This document shows positions 55,246-62,670 of a DNA stretch of 64,000 bases, piece by piece. Position 1 is the stretch's first letter. Each line of letters begins with the position of its first letter. The DNA is from UBA5336 sp039818165 (GTDB lineage: Bacteria; Pseudomonadota; Alphaproteobacteria; Caulobacterales; Hyphomonadaceae), in the NCBI GenBank assembly GCA_039818165.1, contig JBCBUL010000003.1, forward strand, positions 1 through 64,000. The letters run 5' to 3'. The notes beneath the pieces were generated by a model that had not been told where the DNA came from, made no database searches, and was given only the letters and a program-made list of their open reading frames with translations. The position numbers were made by a program, and so were the translations under genes.

Positions 55246-55941
55246 GTGATCGACATTCGACGTTTTGAAGACCTTGGCCGCTTCACCAATGACTGGTTGG
55301 AAGCGCACTATCACTTCTCTTTTTCCAACTACTATGACCCATCGCGGATGGGCGTGGGCAAACTTCGGGTCTGGAATGACGACACCATCCAGCCCCATAC
55401 CGGGTTTCCGCCCCACGGCCACCAGTCGATGGAAATCATCACCTATGTCCGCAATGGCGCGATCAGCCACAAGGACTCCATGGGCAATAGCGGTCGCACT
55501 GAGGCTGGCGATGTTCAGGTCATGAGTGCCGGATCGGGCATCCAGCATGCAGAGTGGAATGAGGAAGACGAAAACACGCAGATCTTCCAGCTCTGGATTG
55601 AGCCGCGCGCTGCGGGCGGCCAGCCGAAATGGGGCGCGAAAGCGTTCCCCAAAGGTGAGCGGGCCGGCAGCTGGGATATTCTGGCCAGCGGATTTGGCGA
55701 TGACAACGCCCTTGAGATCAATCAGGACGCCCGCGTTCTGGGGGCGACTGCTCTGCCCGGCCAGCCGCTCGCTTATGAGATCCCCCAAGGTCGACACGGG
55801 TATCTCGTTGCCGCCACCGGCGAAGCCGAATTGAACGGCGAGGCCTTCAAGGCCCGCGACGGAGCAACAATTGTAGGGCCCGCCCGGCTGGAGATTGATG
55901 CCAGCGTCCCCACAGAATTGGTCCTGGTGGATACGGTTTAG
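55246..55941 (+). CDS. Pirin family protein (YhhW-like bicupin)
   Basis: A 231-residue cupin. The metal-binding cluster is in GFPPHGHQSMEIITYV (His at about 57 and 59, later His and Glu) and SGIQHAEWNEED (about 97-108), typical of pirins such as YhhW that can have quercetinase activity in vitro. Substrate unknown. The start is GTG with GGGAG 6 bases upstream. No operon partner is evident; it follows the zeta subunit after 108 bases. Confidence 0.88.
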   Translation: MIDIRRFEDLGRFTNDWLEAHYHFSFSNYYDPSRMGVGKLRVWNDDTIQPHTGFPPHGHQSMEIITYVRNGAISHKDSMGNSGRTEAGDVQVMSAGSGIQHAEWNEEDENTQIFQLWIEPRAAGGQPKWGAKAFPKGERAGSWDILASGFGDDNALEINQDARVLGATALPGQPLAYEIPQGRHGYLVAATGEAELNGEAFKARDGATIVGPARLEIDASVPTELVLVDTV

Positions 55942-56012
55942 GCATTACAAAGCGGCAAGGCGCCCATAGCGGCGTCTTGCCTTTGGCGAAAAACTGCGGC
56001 TGTGTTCGCCCC

Positions 56013-56240
56013 ATGAAAAATCTGCACCGCACCGCCGCCACCGTCGCCCTTGTCTTTGCTGCTTTACCTGTTTCGGGCTGTCTCGCCGTCAGCGTGGCCG
56101 GGGATGTTGTAGAGGGCGCCGTCAACGTGACGGGGGATGTCGCCGAGGGCGCTGTAAACACGACAGGTGCCGTCGTCGGCGCGGTTACGCCAGGCGGTGA
56201 CAAGGACGAAGACGAAAAGCAGGAAAAAGACAGCGACTGA
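56013..56240 (+). CDS. Small lipoprotein, Val/Gly-rich
   Basis: A 75-residue protein with lipobox PVSGC (Cys about 23) after a hydrophobic signal. The mature part repeats (V/A)xGDVxEGAVNxTG (about residues 30-55), an imperfect tandem repeat, and ends in a charged tail (GDKDEDEKQEKDSD). No family name is assigned; short, acidic-tailed, repetitive lipoproteins of this kind are common in Proteobacteria. ATG 56013 chosen at the signal peptide. Confidence 0.7.
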   Translation: MKNLHRTAATVALVFAALPVSGCLAVSVAGDVVEGAVNVTGDVAEGAVNTTGAVVGAVTPGGDKDEDEKQEKDSD

Positions 56241-56342
56241 ACCCTGCTCGCGCGCCTGTGATTTCCATGTGTTGAACGAATTGGTTAGTTACGGGGTAAG
56301 CGCCAGCCAAAGGCGTGCCCTGACCAAGAGAAGGTTCATCCA

Positions 56343-56819
56343 ATGACCCGCATTGCCCTTATCGCCCTGACCACCCTCGGCCTCGCTACGGCGGCCGACG
56401 CCACGACAATCAATGTCGCGTTCTCGGAGGACTTCGCAGAAAAGTTGGAAGACGATTACGGGGTGCGCGAAGGTGCCAAGCTGGCCGAAGAGATCATCGA
56501 AGATCTTGAGCGAGAGCTTGATGGCATGGATGATACGGTCGAGCGCATCGATGTGATGATCCTCGACGCCAAACCAAACCGCCCGACCTTCGAACAAATT
56601 TCCGGCTCCCCTGGCCTCGATCCTTTCCGGTCGGTTTCCATCGGCGGCATGTCACTGGCAGGAACGATTACGCACGCCGACGGCGACGTATCAGAAGTCG
56701 AGTATATGTGGTTCGAGAACGACATCCGCAATTCGGTTGGAACCAGCGTCTGGTGGGATGCAAATCGCGTCTCCCGCCGTTTTGCAAAACGCGTCGCCGA
56801 AAGCGTTTCGGGCGAATAG
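56343..56819 (+). CDS. Small secreted protein, unknown function
   Basis: A 158-residue protein with signal peptide MTRIALIALTTLGLATAADA and a mature domain beginning TTINVAFSEDFAEKL. It has a helical N-terminal half (EGAKLAEEIIEDLERELDGM) and a beta-rich C-terminal half (SVSIGGMSLAGTITHADGDVSEVEYMWF). No known family recognised. GAGAAGG precedes the ATG by about 7 bases. It lies in a run of small envelope genes (56013-57253) on the plus strand. Confidence 0.72.
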   Translation: MTRIALIALTTLGLATAADATTINVAFSEDFAEKLEDDYGVREGAKLAEEIIEDLERELDGMDDTVERIDVMILDAKPNRPTFEQISGSPGLDPFRSVSIGGMSLAGTITHADGDVSEVEYMWFENDIRNSVGTSVWWDANRVSRRFAKRVAESVSGE

Positions 56820-56860
56820 AGCCGTTGCCAATACTAGCCGCTCGCGCGTAATTTTGCGCA

Positions 56861-57253
56861 ATGGCCGAAAAGTCCTCTCTCGACGCGCTTCCCCGTCTGT
56901 GGATCACCTCGATCTGCGCTGGTTTTCTGACCACAGGACTTGGTCTTTGGGCTTCGGGCGTGCCGAGCCAGGTCGAGTGGCTGTTCGTCATTCTCTCGGT
57001 GGCCGCGGGCGGTGCGGCCTTTGGCGGTCTGTTCTTCATCGGCGCAAACCTCGCCGGGGTAAGCTTCGAAAGACGTGTTCGGGATGAAACCCGGATCAGC
57101 GGCTCAAACGTCGATCACATCACCCATGTCGAGACGTTCGACGACACCGGTCTCGACCGGTGGCTTGGCCGCTATGTGTTTGCGCGCAACCTGTTCGGCA
57201 GCCTCCTGGTGCCGCTGCTGATCTTCGCGGGCCTATTTTTCTTTGCCATCTAG
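56861..57253 (+). CDS. Small integral membrane protein, unknown function
   Basis: A 130-residue protein with about three hydrophobic segments: LWITSICAGFLTTGLGLWA (about 13-31), WLFVILSVAAGGAAFGGLFF (about 39-58) and GSLLVPLLIFAGLFFFAI (about 112-129), with a charged loop between the last two. No family recognised. Its last 21 bases overlap the convergent MscS gene. Confidence 0.7.
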   Translation: MAEKSSLDALPRLWITSICAGFLTTGLGLWASGVPSQVEWLFVILSVAAGGAAFGGLFFIGANLAGVSFERRVRDETRISGSNVDHITHVETFDDTGLDRWLGRYVFARNLFGSLLVPLLIFAGLFFFAI

Positions 57254-58756
57254 CGCCGCCAGAACAGAGGCGGCCACTGCGCCCGGCTGTGGCTTGGCGT
57301 TTCCGCGCACCATCTCCACTTTCAGAGTAGACCCGGGCGTGATCAGCACGTCCTCATGGCGAAGCGGTATATCGATGCCATGGGCTTTGAACCGGTCCCA
57401 GACGTTCAGCATCACTTGCGAGCCCACATTGTTTACGCCGTTTTGCGGGTCTTCGATCCAGAAACGCGCTTCGATTTCAACGGCTTCCTCGCCAAACTCC
57501 ATGACAAGGCATTTCGGCGCTGGATTGGCGAGGACACGTTCGGTTTCCGCAGCGCCTTCGACGACAAGTTGGCAAGCGAGTTTCAAGTCCGTTTCGTACT
57601 CCACCCTCAAGCGCCGTTTGATGCGGACTTGCTTGTTCGAGTAGCTCCAATTCACCACCTTGTCGGTGATCAGCTGTTCGTTCGGGATAAGATGCTCTTT
57701 TCCGTCCCGAGTCACCACCGAGGCATAGCGAAGGCCGAGGGATTTCACGACGCCATAGGTCTCATCCACTTCGATCACATCGTCAGGCTTGATTGACCGG
57801 TCCGTCAGCAGGATCACGCCAGAAATAAAGTTTGCAACGATTTGCTGCATGCCAAAGCCAAGACCCACGCCGATCGCGCCGCCGAGCACGGCGAGACCGG
57901 ACAATGGAATGGACAGGCCAGCAAGCGTCAGGATCGCAGCTGCAAAGAACAACCCGATCTGCAGCGCATTCGAGATCAGGATCCGCAAGCTCGGCTCGAC
58001 TTGCGGCAGGGTTTCCACACGCGTCTTGAGCTTTTTCGAAAGCCAGTTTGCCGCAAATAGGAACACGCCGGCCGTAATAACGGCCTGGATCAGGAAGGGC
58101 GGATTGATCGTCCGCCCGCCAAACACGGGACCAATCGTATAGGTCCACGCTACGAAATCATCGAGCACGCCGAACGCATTCAATCCGGCGATTGCAAGGG
58201 CGATGTACAGCGCAGGTTTCCGTAAGCCTTCCGGCAGAAATGCCCCTGCGAGCGTTATGAGGAAGAACGCCACCGAGAGGGAGAAGGCCACTCGGACAAG
58301 CGTTGCATCGAACCCGGCGCCCGCCAGGGCGACTTGCGCAACGTAAAACAGGCCCAGCGTAATCGCTGGGCGCACCAGTTTGGGGCCAATTTCGCGTACA
58401 AAACTGGCTAAGTTTTCAGGCAGACGCTGAATACCAGTGCGCACTAGGCGGCGCACTGGCGCGGCGAAAATAGCCCCCAAGAGCATCGCCCCGATGATCG
58501 CGCCGACCTGAACTCCGATCGGTAGCAGGACGTCGACATTCAGCAGATTGGCGTTCGCCCAGCCAATAGGGTCAGCCAGAATCGGCTCCGCCCAATCAAA
58601 AAGAACGGGCCCGGTGACCGCTTCGCCAGTTTCTATGTTGGCTTCAGCGACGGTTGGCGTTTCGGGAATGGCAGGTTCAGCCAAATCTCGGCAAAACCGC
58701 TGGCCATCGCGGACAATACACTCTTGGAATACGATCTGATCGTCTTCGTTTTCCAA
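57233..58756 (-). CDS. Mechanosensitive ion channel (MscS family)
   Basis: A 507-residue membrane channel. About five or six helices lie between residues 55 and 300; the pore helix and beta domain carry the MscS pattern GLAVLGGAIGVGLGFGMQQIVANFISGVILLTD (about 292-324), then VIEVDETYGVVKSLGLRYASV and the NEQLITDKVVNWSYSNK loop. These channels release solutes on hypo-osmotic shock. The start is set by AGGAG 6 bases before TTG at 58756 (giving MENEDDQIVF); the open frame extends to a TTG at 58816, but that codon falls in the T tract of the preceding terminator. It overlaps the convergent small membrane gene by 21 bases. Confidence 0.9.
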   Translation of the reverse strand: MENEDDQIVFQECIVRDGQRFCRDLAEPAIPETPTVAEANIETGEAVTGPVLFDWAEPILADPIGWANANLLNVDVLLPIGVQVGAIIGAMLLGAIFAAPVRRLVRTGIQRLPENLASFVREIGPKLVRPAITLGLFYVAQVALAGAGFDATLVRVAFSLSVAFFLITLAGAFLPEGLRKPALYIALAIAGLNAFGVLDDFVAWTYTIGPVFGGRTINPPFLIQAVITAGVFLFAANWLSKKLKTRVETLPQVEPSLRILISNALQIGLFFAAAILTLAGLSIPLSGLAVLGGAIGVGLGFGMQQIVANFISGVILLTDRSIKPDDVIEVDETYGVVKSLGLRYASVVTRDGKEHLIPNEQLITDKVVNWSYSNKQVRIKRRLRVEYETDLKLACQLVVEGAAETERVLANPAPKCLVMEFGEEAVEIEARFWIEDPQNGVNNVGSQVMLNVWDRFKAHGIDIPLRHEDVLITPGSTLKVEMVRGNAKPQPGAVAASVLAALDGKEK

Positions 58757-58813
58757 TTGATACTCCTGGGCCGGATTCGCGTCTTTGACCCGCCGGATTA
58801 AATCAGTCCACGG

Positions 58814-58850
58814 CAAAAGGAAACGGCCCCTGCCATTGAGACAGGAGCCG
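58814..58850 (-). terminator. Terminator after the fasciclin gene
   Basis: On the minus strand CGGCTCCTG and CAGGGGCCG (one mismatch) pair around a 9-base loop and are followed by TTTCCTTTT, 28 bases after the fasciclin stop. Confidence 0.7.
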
Positions 58851-58877
58851 CTATCTGTGCCTCGAGAGAGGGGGGGA

Positions 58878-59426
58878 CTAGCCCTCGGGCAACAGAACCG
58901 TATCGATCACATGGATGACGCCATTAGATGCCATGACGTCGGCTGCGATCACGTTTGCGCCGTTGACGGTGACGCCATCCGTTCCGTCGATAGACACCGT
59001 GCCGTTCAGCGTTTCAGCTTCGAGAGTCTTGCCGGCCAGTTGGTCGGACGTCACTTTTGCGCCTGCAATGACGTGCAGTTTCAGAATGGCTGCGAGCTGG
59101 TCCTTGTTTTCAGGCTCGAGCAGGGTCGCGACCGTGCCCTCTGGCAGGGCGGCAAAGGCTTCGTCCGTCGGTGCGAAAACAGTCAGAGGCCCATCGCCTT
59201 TCAGTGCACCCGCGAGGTCAGCGGCAACTGCAGCAGCGACGAGGGTTTCGAAGGAGCCGGCAGCCGAAGCCACATCGACAATGTCAGCGGCTTCCTCGTG
59301 GTGGCCAACATAGCGCACAGTTTCGGTCGCAGCCGATTGCTGGGACTTGCTGTAGGAACATCCCTCAGCAATGGCCGGGGTGGCGGCGAGGGCGAGGGCG
59401 CTCAGGGAAAGGGCAAACAGTTTCAT
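58878..59426 (-). CDS. Secreted fasciclin-domain protein
   Basis: A 182-residue protein with signal peptide MKLFALSLSALALAATPAIA and one fasciclin (FAS1) domain (about 50-180): GSFETLVAAAVAADLAGAL, GPLTVFAPTDEAFAALP (H1 motif), LKLHVIAG and NGVIHVIDTVLLP (H2 motif). FAS1 domains mediate adhesion in many proteins; the bacterial single-domain forms are little characterised. ATG 59426 is preferred to an adjacent TTG. GGAGATG lies 6 bases upstream. It diverges from the TerB/J-domain gene and ends in its own terminator. Confidence 0.9.
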   Translation of the reverse strand: MKLFALSLSALALAATPAIAEGCSYSKSQQSAATETVRYVGHHEEAADIVDVASAAGSFETLVAAAVAADLAGALKGDGPLTVFAPTDEAFAALPEGTVATLLEPENKDQLAAILKLHVIAGAKVTSDQLAGKTLEAETLNGTVSIDGTDGVTVNGANVIAADVMASNGVIHVIDTVLLPEG

Positions 59427-59525
59427 CAATCATCTCCAGATGGTGGCCAACGAGATTTGCTCGCTGGTGATTGAATATACGACCCGCCATATAAAATGGA
59501 TGGGCCCCTCACGTTTAGTTTATCT

Positions 59526-59535
59526 TTCACGTGAA
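59526..59535. promoter_or_regulatory. Perfect palindrome TTCACGTGAA in divergent spacer
   Basis: A perfect 10-base palindrome lies between the fasciclin start (59426) and the TerB/J gene (59586); CCTCACGTTT, a second half-site-like copy, begins at 59506. It could be an operator; the binding protein is unknown. Confidence 0.3.
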
Positions 59536-59585
59536 GGTCGAAACTGCGCATGGTTTTTGCCCGTAATAGTGGTATCGTCCTCGGC

Positions 59586-60284
59586 ATGACGATCTGGTCA
59601 GCTCTCCTGGACCGCGGCCGCCGCCTTTTTGAGGTGGAGGCTGAGGATGTCAGCTCCGATCCCGACGCCCAATGCGCGCCGGATCCGAATGATGTGGGGT
59701 TCACCGCCGCAACTGTCGGTTTGGGCGCGAAGCTGGCAGCGGCCGATGGGTTTGTTTCCAATGATGAGATGGCGACCTTCTCGCGGGTCTTCCAATCGTC
59801 CCCCAAAGACGCCGACTCGGTTCGGCGCGTATTCAACCTCGCGCGCCAGACCGTAAATGGTTACGAGGCCTACGCCCGACGCATCGGCCGGAAATACAAG
59901 GACCGGCCCTGCCTGCTGGAGGGTGTGCTTGATGGCCTCTTCCAGATCGCTATGGCCGATGGCGTCATGAAACAGGAAGAACTGGACTATCTGGAAACCG
60001 TCTCCCAGGCGTTTGGTTTCAGCGAAGCGACGTTCCGGCGGATCAAGGCGAGCTATCTCGGCAGCGCAGCCGACGACCCCTACCATGTGCTCGGCGTACC
60101 TTATGATGCAGAGTTCTCAGACATCCGTACGGCCTATCGCCGCCTGATGAGCAACAATCACCCCGACAGGGTGGTCACAAACGGCGCCCCGCGGGAGTTT
60201 GAAGCCGCCGCCCACCGGAAGGCCGCGGCGATCACGTCGGCATATGCAAAGATCAAGGCAGAGCGTGGTCATTTGATGGGATAA
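59586..60284 (+). CDS. TerB-like and J-domain protein (DjlA-like)
   Basis: A 232-residue protein with a TerB/DjlA-type helical domain (about 35-155: GLGAKLAAADGFVSNDEMATFSRVF, LEGVLDGLFQIAMADGVM) and a C-terminal J domain (about 165-232) with DDPYHVLGVPYDAEFSDIRTAYRRL and the HPD motif in NNHPDRVV (about 195). It is a DnaK co-chaperone candidate. Unlike E. coli DjlA it has no N-terminal membrane helix. ATG 59586 is chosen; the longer in-frame start at 59550 lacks a Shine-Dalgarno. Confidence 0.88.
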   Translation: MTIWSALLDRGRRLFEVEAEDVSSDPDAQCAPDPNDVGFTAATVGLGAKLAAADGFVSNDEMATFSRVFQSSPKDADSVRRVFNLARQTVNGYEAYARRIGRKYKDRPCLLEGVLDGLFQIAMADGVMKQEELDYLETVSQAFGFSEATFRRIKASYLGSAADDPYHVLGVPYDAEFSDIRTAYRRLMSNNHPDRVVTNGAPREFEAAAHRKAAAITSAYAKIKAERGHLMG

Positions 60285-60413
60285 GCGCGCCAGCGGCGAG
60301 CGACCACCCTGTGCTCTGCCCCGTTTGATCACGCCGAATTCACGAAATTGCCCCGTTCTTGCAATTGACGATACACCCCATGCACCCCATCATCTCCAAC
60401 AGGAGACAGATAA

Positions 60414-60716
60414 ATGACGCTGAACGAAACCAAAGTCCCTCCCGTCAATCCGTTTGACGCGATTTTCGCGAACCTTCGCTTGGCCGGTATGCTTGTAGCC
60501 AAGTTCGCGATCGCAGGCCTTTTGATTGTCTTCGCGGGTGTGCTGACCGTTGCCGCAGCCGTGGCTGGACTGGTGATCGCGTCGATTGCCCTACTCCTGC
60601 GCTTTGTCGGGCGCCAGGCTCCGGGCGCAAGTCGTCCCCGCCAGTCGGGTTGGACCGAGGGCGACACGATCACCCTGGAAGCCCGTCGTACGGATCACGG
60701 CTGGCGCGTCGAGTAA
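60414..60716 (+). CDS. Small membrane protein with basic C-terminal region
   Basis: A 100-residue protein with two closely spaced hydrophobic stretches (about 24-45 and 45-63, AGLLIVFAGVLTVAAAVAGL and VIASIALLLRFV), then an Arg/Pro segment and the acidic/polar tail DTITLEARRTDHGWRVE. GGAGA lies 8-9 bases upstream of the ATG. No family recognised. It converges with the NrtR-like gene 10 bases later. Confidence 0.65.
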   Translation: MTLNETKVPPVNPFDAIFANLRLAGMLVAKFAIAGLLIVFAGVLTVAAAVAGLVIASIALLLRFVGRQAPGASRPRQSGWTEGDTITLEARRTDHGWRVE

Positions 60717-60726
60717 TCCAAGCGTT

Positions 60727-61677
60727 TTAAGCGTCCCGGCGGGTCGTGGGTGTTGAAACGCCGCTCACTTCCTTGCGTCGCACCATTTCTCGTTTGAATC
60801 GGAACAGTTCTGCCGGGCGCCCGCCGGTCGACGTTTCCATGGCGCCAGTGCCCTCCACCAGACCGGTCTTTTCGAGCGCCCTGCGGAAATTCTGCTTGTG
60901 CAGCCCAAGGCCCAACAGCGCCTCGACCACCTGTTGGAGTGCTGAAAGCGTGAATCGCTCCGGCATCAATTCGAACACGACAGGCCGATACTTCACCTTG
61001 CCGCGCAATCGCCCCATGGCCGTTGCGAGGATACGACGGTGGTCTGAGGACATCGGGCTCCCAAGGTCCCGCCCCGGAAGGGGGAGGCCCGCATCCCTGG
61101 CACACTCAGTCACCAGCCCGGCCTCGTATAGAAGTTCGTAGCGCTCCAGCACCCGTTCCTCGACCCAGGATTGGTTGCTTCCCAAGCCGAATGCAACGTT
61201 CACGCGGTCCAACCGTCCTGAGTGCCCAGCCGCCCAGGACACAAGTCCCGGTGCGATCGCTTCATCAATGATCGCCGGCCGACCGGACCGGTGATCTTCC
61301 CACGGAAAAAACGTATACCACCCGCGCCAGCGAGCATCGAACGCACCGTCGATTTCACCTGGCTCAGGCGTAAGCGCCAGATAGCTGACGGAGATCACAC
61401 GCGTTGTCTCCGCCGCATCTGCCAGCCGCGCATCCGGCGTCTCGCGGCCTTTGTCGCCAAAGGTGTAGAGCTGTTCCACATACCCCAAATCGAATCCGGT
61501 CTGTTCGCTCACCCACCCCCTAAGGCCCAATTCGAAGGTCCGATGTTTCACGGGGTCAAATGCGCCAAACGGCAGCGCTGGGTTCCCATCCCGCCCGCGC
61601 GTGGCCAGCACTTTGGGGCCCGTGGAGTCTGCCGCAACAATGACCGCAGACAAACCAATGACGAGGTCGCCTGTCAC
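60727..61677 (-). CDS. NrtR-like regulator with degenerate Nudix domain and winged helix
   Basis: A 316-residue protein. The N-terminal Nudix-like fold (DLVIGLSAVIVAADS, PALPFGAFDP) lacks a normal Nudix box: the helix reads RGWVSEQTGF instead of REUxEExGU, losing catalytic glutamates. The C-terminal winged helix (FTLSALQQVVEALLGLGLHKQNFRRALEKTGLVEGT and RPAELFRFKREM) matches NrtR, a repressor of NAD biosynthesis genes that senses ADP-ribose-type ligands. The start is GTG 61677, overlapping the upstream HD gene stop (GTGA), so both are translated together. Its targets are not evident here. Confidence 0.8.
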   Translation of the reverse strand: MTGDLVIGLSAVIVAADSTGPKVLATRGRDGNPALPFGAFDPVKHRTFELGLRGWVSEQTGFDLGYVEQLYTFGDKGRETPDARLADAAETTRVISVSYLALTPEPGEIDGAFDARWRGWYTFFPWEDHRSGRPAIIDEAIAPGLVSWAAGHSGRLDRVNVAFGLGSNQSWVEERVLERYELLYEAGLVTECARDAGLPLPGRDLGSPMSSDHRRILATAMGRLRGKVKYRPVVFELMPERFTLSALQQVVEALLGLGLHKQNFRRALEKTGLVEGTGAMETSTGGRPAELFRFKREMVRRKEVSGVSTPTTRRDA

Positions 61678-62300
61678 GCCGCGCCCCGAGCTTGATCGAT
61701 CTCTGTCAGGATTTCGCGGAAGCGCGCCAGAAAATCTGCCTGAGCGGCGCCCGGAGATTGGGGCGTCAGATCGAAGGCGCAGCCATCGGGCGGCGCGATG
61801 AAGAATCGATCCGACTCGGCCTCGGAAAACCCGGCCAATTGAGTCGCTTCCAACCATGCAGACATCAGATCTGCGCGCTTGATCAGTTTCTTCATCGCCG
61901 CCGGCAAATCTGCTGGAAGTCCAAACCGAAGATGGATTGCGCGGGTCAGGCGCAACTCGACCGCTTTGTAGTCTCCGCCCAAAACAGCCTTGAATGGAGA
62001 AATCATGTCGCCAACGACATATTCAGGGGCGTCGTGAATCAGTGCGGCAAGCAGCATCTCTGGGGTGATCGAAGGTTTCAGGTGACGAACCAGGCGCTCT
62101 ACCAGTAAGGAGTGCTGGGCGACCGAAAAGGCATAGTCGCCCACGGTCTGCCCATTCCAGCGCGCGACCCGAGCCAGTCCATGGGCAATGTCTTCGATCT
62201 CGACGTCCAATGGTGACGGATCAAGAAGATCAAGCCGGCGCCCTGACAACATGCGTTGCCAGGCGCGCGGCGGAAGCGAAGTCGAACGGGAAGAGGCCAT
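61674..62300 (-). CDS. HD-domain phosphohydrolase (YfbR-like)
   Basis: A 208-residue protein. The HD metal motifs are VAQHSLLVERL (His about 61), LLAALIHDAPEYVVGD (HD about 88) and the later Asp in IKRADLMSAWLEATQ (about 145). It resembles YfbR-type 5-prime nucleotidases and hydrolases of nucleotide monophosphates. The N-terminal segment RAWQRMLSGRRLDLLDPSP is shared by alphaproteobacterial relatives. It overlaps the NrtR-like gene by four bases (GTGA), linking the pair to nucleotide/NAD metabolism; the exact substrate is unknown. Confidence 0.88.
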   Translation of the reverse strand: MASSRSTSLPPRAWQRMLSGRRLDLLDPSPLDVEIEDIAHGLARVARWNGQTVGDYAFSVAQHSLLVERLVRHLKPSITPEMLLAALIHDAPEYVVGDMISPFKAVLGGDYKAVELRLTRAIHLRFGLPADLPAAMKKLIKRADLMSAWLEATQLAGFSEAESDRFFIAPPDGCAFDLTPQSPGAAQADFLARFREILTEIDQARGAA

Positions 62301-62505
62301 GGGCCTGCATCTACGTCAGCGCGACGGAAAAGTGAATTTCCCGGGCGGGATGATCTGCACTTTACCGCTGAATCGCGCGCTTGGTTAATGTGTGTGGCAA
62401 GACTGGCAACACACTGACCCGTTTTTGCCGTGCTTTCGAGAGGCGCAGTTAACCCCCGTCGGGCCAAACTCTCATCATACAAAGCAGACAAGCCGAGGCG
62501 TGGTG

Positions 62506-62658
62506 ATGATTGATGCAATGGTGAATTGGGCAAGCCAGCCTTCGACGGCGGCGTTCGTTCTGGCAGGCGCTGTGGTGGTGATCCTGATAGAGGCCACCCG
62601 CCAGGGGCGCGAGGCCCTCTGGGGAGACTTCTTCTACGATGAAATGGACGACGAATAG
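62506..62658 (+). CDS. Small single-pass membrane protein
   Basis: A 50-residue open frame (MIDAMVNWASQ...) with one hydrophobic helix (AAFVLAGAVVVILIEATRQ, about 15-33) and an acidic tail ending FFYDEMDDE. GAGG lies about 8 bases upstream. No family recognised. It sits between the HD gene (divergent) and the antiporter (convergent), and its short length makes the call modest. Confidence 0.55.
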   Translation: MIDAMVNWASQPSTAAFVLAGAVVVILIEATRQGREALWGDFFYDEMDDE

Positions 62659-62670
62659 ACCGCTCGCCGT

